DNA of 64,000 bases from Nicotiana tabacum. Its lineage: Eukaryota; Streptophyta; Magnoliopsida; Solanales; Solanaceae. Under the pieces are notes generated by a model. It was not told the DNA's origin, ran no database searches, and was given only the letters and a program-made list of their open reading frames with translations. The first letter of the stretch is position 1; each line of letters begins with the position of its first letter. The stretch covers positions 95,001,766 to 95,065,765 of the forward strand of contig NC_134102.1 in NCBI RefSeq assembly GCF_000715075.1. The letters are read 5' to 3'. A program made the position numbers and the translations under genes. Below, in pieces: positions 32,397-44,772 of this stretch.

Positions 32397-33815
32397 TACT
32401 TGTAACACCATCAGGTGATGACTCCTGATCCTGTTGACCCGCTAATGTATAAATACGATTCTCAGGACCGCTCGAGCTAGATGATCCACTTCTACCTCTA
32501 CCACGACCAGCTGGTGTCTGTGAACCTTGCCCAGGGGGGCGTACTGATGATGACGAACTGGCTACAGATCTCGCTGGCTGAACTATACCTGTACCACCTC
32601 TCGTCGGACAATATCTCACAACGTGGCCTGGATAACCACAAGTATAACAAACACCCAACCCCTACAAGGCACTGCCCGGCATGATGCTTACCACACTGAG
32701 CACATCGTGGAAAGTGTGGCCTCATCTAACTTGACTCACCCTATACTAAGAACTAGAGGCCCTGGAACTCTGACTGGGCCCTGAATATGTGGAACGATCA
32801 AATCTTCTACCGGCAAACTAAGGGGGTGCACTAGCCAATGGCTGGGCTGGATACCTCGGGTACTGTTGTCGCTGACCACCTCGAAACTCACTAGAAGGAC
32901 CTGAAGATCTCGCTCTCTTACTCTGGCCCCTATCATGCTCATGATCGGCCCTCTGCTTCTGCTTACGCTCCTCTACACCCTGAGAGTATGCCTGAATACG
33001 AGAAATATATTTTCCTGGCTGAAGTGAGACCGACATACAGTTATTAAGTAGGTGCGGCTCGAACCCCATCACGAACCGATGAACCCGATCCTATATCTTA
33101 GCTACAATAGTAGGAGCATACCTAGCCAAAGAATCAAACTAAAGGATGTACTCTTGAACATTCATATTACCCTGCCTAAGGGTCAAGAACCTATCAACTC
33201 TGGTCCGTCTAAGCTCTGGTGGCAAATAATGACGAAGAAAAGCCTCTGTAAACTCTTGCCATATTGCTGGAGGGGCATCCTCACCTATGGATAACTCCCA
33301 AGACTCGTACCGATTAACTGCAACATCCCGAAGTCTATAGGAAGCTGGCTCAACTAACTCAATCACAGTGGCCTTCATTACCCTCAAAGTTCTTTACATC
33401 CTATCAATAAATACCCGAGGGTCCTTGTTTGGATCTGCTCCAGTGAATACATAAGGGTCCAAATTAATGAAATCGCGAACCCTCGCACTGATGGCCCTAT
33501 CTTCATGACCGATACCTACCTCCTGGAATCGAGCCTTTGCGGCCACTAATCGAGTCAATAGCTGAATAGAATCTCTCAACTCCTGACCTGGTGCATCTTG
33601 CTGAGGAACTGGGGGTAGTGGGGCTGGCGCTGGAGCTGGTGCCCCTCGTATCTCCTCCAGAGAGGGTAGGGTATGTGAAGTCTGAGATGGAGTCTCACTA
33701 TGTGACTCTCCCCGAGCCCTGGTAACTCGTGGCGCTCGACTTGTAGTTTTATCATCCACAGACTTGCCCTTCTGGGCGGTTGTAGCCTTCTTGGGCATCG
33801 CTGAAAACATAACAT
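32397..33815 (-). pseudogene. Gag of element Z
   Basis: Minus-strand frames 33810-33394, 33387-33139, 33072-32818 and 32658-32377 give a basic, Ser/Pro-rich N-terminus (KATTAQKGKSVDDKTT), the gag core (DPRVFIDRM, then YRLRDVAVNRYESWE and FTEAFLRHYLPPELRRTRVD), and a perfect zinc knuckle CYTCGYPGHVVRYC near 32645-32600. At least three stops or frame breaks. Confidence 0.85.
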
Positions 33816-33975
33816 AACATTAGGAAAATGAATGTTTATATCGCACGATCTAAGATAAGAAGGGAGGGTAACATCCTATATGTCCTGCAGCCTCATATTT
33901 ATAAGTGTGGTGCACAACACACTCATAAATAAGACTCTACTAGATACGGTCATATACAACCCTAGGATGGAACTA

Positions 33976-33986
33976 CTCTGATACCA
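33976..33986 (-). promoter_or_regulatory. Initiator-Met primer-binding site of Z
   Basis: TGGTATCAGAG on the minus strand, four bases after the LTR end. Confidence 0.8.
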
Positions 33987-33990
33987 CTTT

Positions 33991-35945
33991 TGTCACGACC
34001 CAAACTGATGGGCTGTGACGAGTGCCTGAGTTCTACCTACCGAACATTCCTAAGCATACGTCTAAGATATAAGCATGAAATAAGTGTAGGTCATGCATAA
34101 CATCTTCCCCTAAACTGATGAATCGTGTGAATAACATACGTGAGGAGACATACTCAAAAGACATATACACATATACATACGGAATACAATAGGGTGAGCC
34201 GACAAGGCCACATACTGTCCAACTATACATAACTGTCTACATACCTCTAATAGAGTGTAAAACTGTATAAAGGACGGGACTGGGCCCCGCCATACCTTTA
34301 TATGTATACAAAAGTATCGTACCAAAACCCAATAGCAGCTCCGGATCAAATGGAGCACACCAACTCTCGCTGAGCTAGGATCCTAAGGAGGGAGACCGTT
34401 AGCCTGTCTACCTGTACTTGCGGGCATGAAACGCAGGCCCCTAAGCAATAGGGGCGTCAGTACGAATAATGTACCGAGCATGTAAGGCATAAAAATCAAT
34501 ATATAAAAGGCATGAAACAAAACATGGAGTAAAGAACTCAACCTGTAAGTCTGAATAGCTTTGTGAATCATGAAAATATTTATATGTCATGCGTATGCGT
34601 ATAAATGTCATATCATGCATAGTTATATGCGTACATAACATCATCAAGCCTCTGATGGAATCCTATCATATCATCTCAGCCTCTGTGGGTGAAATCATAA
34701 ATGTATACCAGCTAATCGGGTGGTGGTGCGTATATAATGCCATAACCTTTCCCCATACCCCATATACATATAATATACGCGTATATAATGCCATCTGGTC
34801 ATGGGTCAATGTACATGTATAAATGAATGTAATGCATAATAAAGTAAGTCAATACGATCTCTCGGAATGTCATGAGACCCGTGAACAGACGATATGATAA
34901 TAGGACATATGGGGAATCAAGAACATAGGCAACCCTAGTACTTCTAAGAATAGAATCATTTGTGAAAGTGGCGTGCTTGCTCGTTTCGTTGTATCATATG
35001 GATCATGCCAAAAGGAAAGAAGGGATAGCCTTAACATACCTGTATGATCTCTTCCTTATTACTCAACCAAGCTCAACACAAATTCTTGCATCTATAACAA
35101 GTGAAATGATATTGACGTTAACATATAATGACGTACCATCGTATTTGGCTAGTCGTATGGCTTAAGAAAAATCGGGCAGAAAATCCCCTATTTTTAATAC
35201 ATCCCAAAGACCGCTAAGGTTCATCAATAGCCCAACAACAACAACTATAACCAACAATATCAACAACAACAATATAATCCAATATGAGTTTCTCCAATTA
35301 TCTTAACAATCATATTGAGCGGCAAGCTCGTTTTTACTCATAACAGGATATAAATTGAATATAACTCTTATTACATAAATTAGTTTACAACCTTCAGAAC
35401 ATCATACTTATATGTACTATATTATTTCTAGTTAAAAACATCTACAAAATGCCTTCCAAAACAGTCACATACGTCTAGCACCTTAATTTTTATCGTCAAT
35501 CACTTGTTTTTCATCTTTTCTTCTTCAATCAGCTTAATTAACACCTAGCATAACTTAACAACAGCAGCAACAATATTATCAAATTATTTCTCACAATTTC
35601 CAGCCACCACAAACCATATATTTAGCTACAAAATAGTCCAACCAAAAAGACAACCATATCCCATGTTCTTTCAAGTGCTATTTTATGGTTTTTCACTCAA
35701 ACAACACAACCAACACAAGATTAACCTTAGCCACAATCAAGAAGATGTTATACATACCTTTGACAGCAGCTACAACTCGAAACTCTATCTCAACTTAGCT
35801 CACAATAGCCCTCAATCACACCACAACATCATAGAAGCATTCTCTTGTAGTCTTTAACACCTTTGATAATGATTTGAGTTGATTTCCATTGAGTTTGGTT
35901 CTTCGGGGAGTTTTGAGACACTTAATCCCTAGTTGTGAGTTTAAG
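33991..35945 (-). repeat. 5' LTR of element Z (outer end approximate)
   Basis: The 3' end is clear: the minus strand ends GGGTCGTGACA next to the primer site. The outer end cannot be fixed. I place it near 35945, where plus-strand chromovirus LTR similarity (Y) begins. Interior is AT-rich with repeated ATAC/TATAC motifs. Short open frames here are chance. Confidence 0.5.
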
Positions 35946-37690
35946 CCTTAGAGATTGGACCGTAGATGGAACTGTGTGAAGACGGATCTGGAATGAAATT
36001 CCGTCGACTCCGTTAGATCCGTTGAGTGATTTTGAGCTGAGGAGTGTGTCTGGAATGTGTTTTGGAGGTCTGTAGTAGATTTAGGCTTGAATTGGCAAAA
36101 GTTAGATTTTCGGCGATTTCGGCCGATAGTGAAATTTTTGATATCGAGCTCGGAATGGAATTCCAAAAGTGGCTGTAGGTTCGTAGTATCATTTGCCCTG
36201 TGTGTAAAATTTGAGGTCATTCGGACTATATTTGACGTGGTTCGGCTTCGTTGTAGAATTTGCAAAATTCTAAATTCTTAGGCTTGAATCCTTGCTTAAT
36301 TCATGATTTTGGTGTTGTTCAACGTGGTTTGAAGGCTCGACTAAGTTCGTATGGTGTTATAAGATTGGTTGAGGTCCCGGGGGCCTTGTGTGTGTTTCGG
36401 GTGCTTAACGGGTGAAAGCTTGGACTTAGAGGAATTTTTGAGTTGCTGGTTCTGGTGTTTTTGCACCTACGGTGGGGAGTCCGCAGGTGCGGCCTCGCCG
36501 AAGCGAGGCTGGGATCGCAGGTGCGCTTTTAGGCAGGGGAGTCAGTGGTCGCAGATGTGATGAGTGAGCCGCAGGAGCGGAGCTGCATCTGCGGAAGGGC
36601 AGTCGCAGATGCGGAGATGAGAAGGACCCAAGGTTCCGTAGAAGCGAACGATTGAGCGCAGAAGCGCATCCGCAGGTGCGGACTCAAGCGCGCAGGTGCG
36701 GGCTCTAGAATTTTATGAAAACTCATAGGTGCGGCTAGTTGTCCGCAGGTGCGGAGGCAGAGGAGGTAAGTGATTTGAGCAGATGCGCCGTTTGGACTGT
36801 AGGTGCGGTATCCGCAGGTGCGAGAAACGGCCGCAGGTGCGAGGATCGTTGGGCAGAAAAGAGGATTTCGAGGGTTTGAAATTTCATAACACAAAATTTG
36901 ATTTAGAGCTCGGTGGGAGACGATTTCTCGAGGGATTTTGAAGGAGAACTATTGGGTAACTAATTCTAACTCTATTTTGATCGTAATACATTAATCTAAT
37001 GTTGTTTTCCTCGTCTAATTAAGGAATTTGAGGGTAGAAGTTTGGAAATGGGGGAAAAGGTTCCCCAGTTGAAAGTCTGAGATTTGAATGGGAATTTGAC
37101 GTCAGTTTTAGATGATTTTGTTCGAGTGAACTCGCGAGTGAATGAGTGTTCATAATTTATAATTTTTACCCGATTCCGAGACGTGGGCCCAGGGAGACTT
37201 TTTGGGCGGTTTTCCTAATTTCACGCTTTAGCTTCGAATTAATTAGTTAAATTAGTTACTTGTAGTTATATTTACATTATGCAACTAATTTGAATAGATT
37301 CGGGCCATTTGGAGTCGGATACTCATGGCAAGAACATGATATCAAGTTGATTTGAGCCGTCGAGGTAAGTGGCTTGCCTAACCTTGTCTTGGGGACTTTC
37401 CCCTTAGAATGTTTGATATTAATTGATGTGTGGGCGCCGTGTACGTGAGGTGACGAGTACGTACACGGGCTATTATTGCAAAAATCTCGTTTTTCCTTTC
37501 TAAATCATAAACTGTTTTCCCTTATTAAATTGCACTAACACGTTTAATTGTTTAGCTTAGATTAGAGAAGCATGCTTACGTGTTTTAACTGCCTATTTGA
37601 CATTCTGTGCGCCATGCTTAGTTAAGTCCCTACTTTCCTTATCTGTGTTCAGTGTAAACTGTATAACTTAATGCCATACCTGTCATTTCA

Positions 37691-37957
37691 TCTTGCATTG
37701 CATATTTAAATTGGGATTACAGACATATTCCGGGAGATCCCCCTGTCTTGCATATTTATTTTGGGACTATAGACGTATTCCGGCATATTCCGGGAGATCC
37801 CCCAGCACTACATATTTACTTTGGGACTACGGACATATTTCGGGAGATCCCCCAGCACTGCATATTTACTTTGGGACTACAGACGTAATCCGGGAGATCC
37901 TCCTGTATTGCATATTCATTCGGAACTACGGGACGGTATTCCGGGAGATTCCCCATT
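37691..37957 (+). repeat. Minisatellite in LTR Y (about 55-60 bp unit, about five copies)
   Basis: Repeated phrases TTTGGGACTA, AGACGTATTCCGGGAGATCC and CTGCATATTTA. The GGGAGATCCC core can pair with itself. It lies between the donor-like and acceptor-like sites, as the unrelated minisatellite of X does. Confidence 0.85.
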
Positions 37958-38095
37958 GTGTTTACCTTGTTTTGAGCCGAGAGCTCCCTTAACTGTTAAA
38001 TATTTGAGAATTTCTTTAACTGTGTTACCGTAAACTTTACTTATATCCTTTACTGTTTAATTTATTATATTTACTCTTGTAGGGCCTTGACCTGA

Positions 38096-38188
38096 CCTCG
38101 TCACTACTCGACCGAGGTTAGGCTTGTCACTTACTGGGTACCATTGTGGTGTACTCATGCCTTTTCCTGCACATGTTTTCATGTGCAG
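38096..38188 (+). promoter_or_regulatory. Conserved chromovirus LTR block in Y
   Basis: Same block as in X and W: CCTCGTCACTACTCGACCGAGG, a good hairpin, then CTTACTGGGTACC and an ending ATGTGCAG. Confidence 0.6.
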
Positions 38189-38558
38189 ATCCAGGTGCGA
38201 GCTATCAGCCTCGGGGTTAGTGCGTGCTGCTGATTCTAGGAGACTTCAAGGTACTTCTGCTTGCGTCCGCAGATCCTCGGAGTTCCCTTCTACTCCCTCG
38301 CCTAGAGACTTTCTTTATTATCTTCAGACTTTTGTATAGAGCTACATAGATTATAGCATCTTGTGACTTAGTGATATTCCGGGTCTTGGAAAATTATTTT
38401 GTATATGCCGAGCGGTACTACTTTTGGTTATTCACAATATGTTGTTTATCTTTAAAATGTTGTGTTTTCTTTACATTTTTCGAAATATTAGGCTTACCTA
38501 GTCGTAAAGACTAGGTACCGTCACGACACCTTACGGAGGGTTAATTTGGGTCATGACA

Positions 38559-41427
38559 CTTTCTCACCGTGCTTACATATAAGAGTATCAACTAGGTGGG
38601 GGAAATGCCAATAACAATAAAAGAAATAAAGGGGGAGGCACACAGGAAGCAACCATGACTACAAGTCACATAAAAAACTTAGGTGCACAATAACATCTCA
38701 AGATAAAGGCATGAATGTATACACAACAAAACGATATCACAATATAATGTATGTCTCTCGTCCTCACCTGCACGGAAACACCCTTCGTGCCATGAATATA
38801 TGATAATATAAAAATAATGGCACGGCATCACCCTTCGTGCTTTTACTCTCATCCTCACCTTATAATATAAATGAAATGGCACGACATCACCCTTCGTGCT
38901 TTTACACTCTCAATGGCACGGCATCACCCTTCGTGCTTTACACTCTTCCTTACCAAGCACATGTATATCATTAACAAGCAAGATATGAAGCATAAATAAC
39001 ATAAAGGAGAGTGTTTAAACCACAACACAATACAACAATTCATATTATAATTTGCCACTGACCACAACCAAATTCCAAATATGTAGCAGAATGAATAAAT
39101 TTCTCAACAAATAGCCCAAGGCTCCACATAACGTATATAAAACCTCAAAACAATCAACAGAGGTGAAAAATACTCAGCATAGGGCAACACCTTCATTAAT
39201 CCAAATTCTTGATAATTATATTAACTCATCGATTTAAACTTATTTAATAAATATTTGCAGATAAGAATTCCATCATGAATTTAATTCCAAGAAAAATATC
39301 AAATCAACAAACATACGGAATTCACATAAAATCCAAGTGACAATAACACCAAATTATTATATAAAATACAAACTTGACAAATAAGGAATGAGGCGTGATA
39401 ATTCAAGGATTTACTAAATGCCAACAATTATCCGATTTAATACATAAAAATGCCTAAAATTTTAAACAAATAAAATTTGCACATATAAGCCCGAGTACGT
39501 ACTCGTCACCTCGCGTACACGGCTTCCAATCATACAATTTCCACATAAGACTCAATGCCTAAGGGATAATTCCTCCACTCAAAGTTAGGCAAGATACTTA
39601 CCTTTTTGAAGTTATGCTAATATTCTGAAATCGCCTTCTTGCTTGAATTGACCTCTGGACAACTCAAATCTATCCAAATTAATTGTACAACTTCATTAAA
39701 AATCATCGGAAACAATTTCGGATAATAATACGCCGACTTAAAAATTTATTCCAAAAAGTCAATGAAAGTCAACGCGGGGCTTGTCTCTTGGAACCCAATA
39801 TTATTTTCATGAAATCCAAGCACCCATTCCGATACGAGTTCAACCATACCAATTTTATCAAATTCCGATAACAACTCAACCTCCAAATCTTAAATTTTTG
39901 TTTTTGGAAGATTTTACCAAAATCGTGATTTCTTCCATTAAAATCCGAATTAAACAATGAATATAATCATAGATTCATGAAATATAAATACTTTAGGATA
40001 TAGAACACTTACCCCAATCCATATGGTTAAAATCGCCTCAAACATCGCCTCAATCCGAGCTCCATAGCTCCAAATATATTAAAAATAGCTGAAACCTCAA
40101 AATATAGCTACTGCCCAGGTATTTACTCTTCGCGATCACGGAAAATGCTTCGCAATCGTGAAGCACAACTTTTCTCAGCCCAAAAGTTTCCATTCGTGAT
40201 CACGGAAAGTGCTTCGCGATCGCGAAGAACAAGTGCCCAACTCTTCCAGATAGCCTCCAGTATAATGGTCATAACGTTTTGTACAAAATTCCAAATTGCA
40301 AATGGTTTAACTTTCTAAAAACTAGACACCAAGAGCTACAAGTTTTATGTTTTTCTTATCTCCTAATTTCTTATAGATTGCGAGATATAAGCTGCCAAAA
40401 TTAGCCTTGTGCAACACAAATTTCTTCTTAGCGATTTCCAAACTCTTCCTAGATAGCCTGTAGTATATCAACCATAACCTTTTGTACACAACTCCAAATT
40501 CCAAATGGTTTATTTTTTTGAAAACTAGACACAAAGAGCTATAACTTTCATTTTTGGATCATCTCCAAGTTCTTTATAAATTGCGAGATATTAGCTTCCA
40601 AAGTCAGGTGAGTGCAGCATGATTTTCCTCTATGCGATCGCGAAAAGGCTTCCGCGATCGCGATTCACAGTGTCCAAACAGCAAAATTGCTCTTCGCGAT
40701 CGCGACCGTTTGCTCGCGATCGCGATGCATACCTCTGTGGCCAAAAACCAGCAACTAAAAATAGCCTAGAAATGGTCCGAAACCACCCCGAAACTCACCC
40801 GAGCCACTCAGGACCCCGTCCGAACATACCAACAAGTCTCAAAGCATATTACGGACTTAGTCGAAACTTCAAATCACATCAAACAATGCTAAAACCACCA
40901 ATCATACCCCAATTCAAGCTTAATGAAACTAAGAAATTTCAACTTCTACATTCAACGCTGAAACCTATCAAATCAAGTCCGATTGACCTCAAATTTTGTA
41001 CACAAGTCATAAATGACATAATGAACCTATGAAAATTTTCAGAACTGGATTCCGACCCCAATATCAAAATGTCAACTCTCCGATCAAACTTCCAACTTAA
41101 ACTTTCTATTTTCGCCATTTCAAGCCTAATTTAACTATGGCCTTCCAAATAATTTTCCGGACACAGTCCTAAGTCCAAAATCACCATACGAATCAATTGG
41201 AATAATCAAAACTCTATTCTGGAGTCGTTTATTCAAAAGTCCAACTCTGGTCAACTCTTTTTATTTAAGCTTCAAAAATGAGAATTGTTCTTTTAATTTA
41301 ATCCCAAATTATCCGAAAACCAAACTCGACCACACACGCAAGTCATAATACATATCACAAAGTTGCTCATGACCTTTAGTCGTTTAACGATATGATAATC
41401 CTTAAAATGACAAGTCGGGTCGTTACA
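38559..41427 (-). repeat. 5' LTR of element X, truncated, inverted
   Basis: Read on the minus strand it starts TGTAACGACCCG at 41427 and follows the 3' LTR (1930 onward) closely to the equivalent of 4265, where it ends at LTR Y. It keeps about 485 bp (39117-39601) missing from the other copy; that segment begins GTAAGTAT after AAAAAG. CGCGATCGCG dyads lie at 40130-40720 and GCACG/CGTGC hairpins at about 38780-38940. The flank CAGTT (41428-41432) pairs with the flank of the other X LTR. Confidence 0.88.
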
Positions 41428-41432
41428 CAGTT

Positions 41433-42923
41433 TGTCAGCCTGGCCGCCTTCTCCAGCTTCCGTGAATTGTGGCCTGTGAGGTCGTTCACTCTTGAGCAAC
41501 AATTTCAGTTGAAAGATCTGGAGAAGTATAGCCCTGCAGTATTGAGATAGTTTAGAGAATGCAAAGGATGGATGTAGTTTACACAGAGCGTGGTGGATGC
41601 TAAGGAGTACCTTGTCCGGGAATTCTACGCCAATGTGGCGCATATCAAGAAAGGGACAAAGGTGACGAAAGTGAGAAACCTGAAGGTGCGATTTGATCAG
41701 CACATATTGAACACATACTTGGGATTTGATGATGTCGAGCCCACATAGTACTTAGAGAAGTGTGCATTTGGGGATGCAGTTCGTCCTTAGCTCCTGGGCC
41801 ACCACCACCATGGATCACAACAGGGGTTTCTATTCACAGGAGCACTCTGAGCTTTAAGGCAAAGGGGTGGAAAACCTTTGTATGTAGTAGACTGGATCCA
41901 TGCCAAAATGAGACCTATCTCCCGATCCCTCGAGCAGTTCTAGTTGCCTCCATCATGGCCTGTTACTCGAACAATGTGGGTGCCGTGATGTCGGCCAACA
42001 TCTCTGTGATCGCTCGGCAAGCTGACACGTCCTACCCGTATCCCAACACTATTACAGAGTATCTCACGGATGTGAGGGTAGAGCCGAGGGATTATGATAC
42101 AAAGGTGCAGCCAAAGAAGCCTTTCTCATGGTTCTCACTTATGGATACAAGCAACCCGAAGAGAAAAGGTAAACCGTCTACCACCACAGGCCAGTCTGAT
42201 GAGCCAATTGTGGTAGTTGCAGAGGGAGTTGATGTCCCATCTACTTCAGGAGAGCCTTCCTCCAGTGCCGAAGTTATGCCTCCACCATCATCCACAGCCC
42301 CTTCTGCAGCCCTTGCCACAGTCTCCACTTCGGTTTTGAAGCCGGTGCCCATGCCTACGGCTCCACTTTCTGCGCTGTGAGTCTCCCAGACATTGGCGAG
42401 CCTCACCAACTGGATGCAGACAACCACTGTAAAGCTGTCTGACTTATCCAATACTATTTCAGCACAATCTTCTATTCTACCACCTCAGGTTTCCACGACT
42501 GTGGAAGAAACATTGAAGAAGCACCTAGAGAACCAGAACACCATCATGGCTACCCTGGTACAATATGGGTCAGTGATCGAAGAGATGGGCAAAGAAGTTA
42601 AGAAAATGAGAAAGTCCCAGGCCGGTAAGAAATCAGTGGACAAGCTCCAGAGACAGGTTACAAAGCGCACTGTAGTCGGAGATATCCCCTTTGACATGCT
42701 GATTGACCCACACCCTTCAGGCTCAGATCCTGCAGCACCATCAGCACCGGTAGTACCAGTTGGCCAGTATGAAGAGCCAGACTCTGCTGCCGACACTGCC
42801 AAGGCAGTGCGTCAGATGTTCACTAACCCAATCACTCCCAGAGTTGAGGATGATGAGATCCAGTTGAAAGATACTGAGGGTGGTGATATTGCTGGAGACA
42901 CAGAGATGTCCAAGGAGCCATAG
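41433..42923 (+). pseudogene. Env-like/extra ORF of A, C-terminal part
   Basis: The first 110 codons (41433-41760) resemble the conserved globular part of the Athila-associated extra ORF (LEQQFQLKDLEKYSP, VREFYANVAHIKKGTKV) with three in-frame stops. After a frameshift a frame (to 42380) contains a TITEYLTDVRVEPR-like motif and a Ser/Thr/Pro-rich linker. 42393-42923 gives a predicted coiled-coil-like segment (VEETLKKHLENQNTI, KEVKKMRKSQ) and an acidic tail. I see no signal peptide or convincing transmembrane segment, so the env label is positional only. Confidence 0.7.
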
Positions 42924-44757
42924 GGAGTCTTCTTCACTCTTTCCCTTCCTTCACTCTTATTTTATTAAGCATTGGGGACAATGCTTATTTTTATTCGGGG
43001 GGTGGGTGGGTGGGTGGGTGGAGTTTATTTGATTTGATTATATGATTCTACGACATTTGTCTTGTAATAACTTGATATTATTTTCTTCTTCTTCTCTAAT
43101 TATGTATATATCTTCTCTTTCTCCCTCATTATGTATATTCGTTATGCTTTTGATAGTTTTGGCTTTGTAGCTTCTTTATGTTTGTTTTCTTAGTAGCTAG
43201 TGTTTAATTTAGTAGATTCTTTTTTGATTTAGTAGCTTCTTTTTATGTTTCAGTAGATAATAAGCCTTTGGTTTTCTTAATGCCACGGTTCTTTCCAAAG
43301 GTAGTTATTTTGTGAACCGGGAAACTCATCTCAACGATGGATGGCGTGACAACCTTCTTAAGGGAATGAGTCCGTTTTGGTATTTAGGTAATAATAGTAG
43401 TAGTAATGAATAAAAAAACCTAAATACGTCATGCTCAAAGAGTCAAACATGCTTCATTTGGTACCAACACACTTAACTACGTGCTTATGGTTAGAAACAA
43501 GGCTTTTGAAAGAAATAGCTCTAGTTAGTGACTTTGTGACTCTTGTGTTGGCTTAGGCAACCATCGAGTGGTTTAATCGAACCATAGTGATTTTCAATCT
43601 TAAATGTGGTCGTTGTGGGCCTTGGACTCTATCCTCTTTAACAATATATTTGCGTGAGAGGTGAGTTGTTTTGTTGTTAGTCCAAGCACCTGTGCGAAAG
43701 GTCTAGAACTTGCCCCGAATGTGTTTCAAGGTGAAATCCTAACTTCACTTGGCTTGAGAAGTGATTGTAGGCTTTCCTTGGCCCGTTTGAGTTTTCTATT
43801 GCCTACCAATGATGTCATCCCTAGTCAACCTCTTCGAGCCTTTGGCCTTTCTCCATTGAAGACCATGTTACAAGCCTTTACCCGTTCTACTGTGACCCTC
43901 TCTTGGCACTCGAGATTTCTTTAACACTTATGTGAAACAAATGTCTAAAAACGTAAGTTTGGGGGAGAGACGAGGAAATTGAAAAAGGGTAGCAAGGCAC
44001 AAAAATAGAAAAAGAAATGATGAGAAGAAAAGGCAAAAAGAAAAGAACAAAAAGAAAAATGCAACAAAATGAATAACTAGAAGAGTTAAAGGGATTCAAA
44101 GAAAGACAATGATCCCAAACATGGAGAAATATGAATGTAATGATCAAGAAAGAGTGATGTTAAGTTTCTCTAGTCCCCCAAGGAAAAGAAAATGCCTCAA
44201 GGAATCGGCAAAGTATGAGCCGAGAATTGAAAGATGGAATGCTTAAGGAAGGTGTGACCACTCACCCAGATTGTATCAATCCCTAATCCAAAAGCCTTCA
44301 TTACATCCCGAAAGAAATCCTATTTGATCTCGAGCCGAGTGATCTTACATTAGTGGCGATCTACATGAAGGGCAAGCCTATGGTACTTGAAGTCGTACTT
44401 GCGATATTCTCTTGAGAGAGATGAGTGAACCGTTCATAAATCTTTGGATTGAGTGCTAAAAAGTCTTAAGTGAGCTAGGCAAATGGAAAGTAGAGGAGGA
44501 AGAGTTTGGGATCCACAATGACCTACATAAGAGAGCGAGCATCCTTGATGAGTAAAGTCAACTCTTGATGCTCAAATGACACTTTAGAACTATATGTGCA
44601 TCAATGTTTAAATTGTCACCTTGTTGATAATACATAAGTAGTGTGGGTAATTGTTGGTCCCAACTGAGGTGTGGATGGCTCACCTTCGACTCGCTAAAAT
44701 GACCCTTAACTTTTGGAGGTGGGAACTAAATTGTTTGCTTGAAGACAAGCAAAGACT
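42924..44757 (+). other. 3' spacer of A
   Basis: Non-coding. It includes a G-run (42997-43021), T-rich stretches, an extra polypurine-like AGTTTGGGGGAGAG at 43955-43968 and an A-rich segment (43970-44080). The phrase GTCTAGAACTTGCCCCG near 43707 recurs in V at 61587, showing that A and V are related. Confidence 0.6.
42997..43021 (+). repeat. (GGGT)n G-rich repeat
   Basis: Five runs of three or more G separated by single T, just after the env-like stop codon. The pattern is that of a potential G-quadruplex. Confidence 0.85.
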
Positions 44758-44772
44758 TCAGTTTGGGGGAGT
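44758..44772 (+). promoter_or_regulatory. Polypurine tract of A
   Basis: CAGTTTGGGGGAGT lies directly before the LTR start TGATAAGTG. Confidence 0.8.

Larger units (their letters stand above)
30896..35945 (-). mobile_element. Element Z: Ty3/gypsy element truncated within RNase H
   Basis: Minus strand: LTR (about 35945-33991), initiator-Met primer site, gag, zinc knuckle, protease, RT and the first part of RNase H, which stops at 30896 at the CACTA-like end. Integrase and the 3' LTR are not in the window on the expected side. Motifs match the chromovirus group, but the LTR is not visibly the same as X, Y or W. Confidence 0.82.
35946..38558 (+). repeat. Chromovirus LTR Y, 5'-truncated
   Basis: Plus-strand LTR of the X/W type: the TTTGAGGTCATTCGGAC-type segment (36208), a dense cluster of CGCAGGTGCGG-type dyads (36470-36850), a perfect AG/GTAAGT donor-like site (37363-37370), a minisatellite (37691-37957), the conserved block (38096-38188) and the end GGGTCATGACA at 38558. 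Roughly the first 150-200 bases of the LTR are missing. No internal sequence follows. Confidence 0.8.

Noticed and set aside
41760..42923. Possible true envelope protein
   Set aside because: No signal peptide, hydrophobic fusion segment or transmembrane anchor is visible; the env label is positional only.
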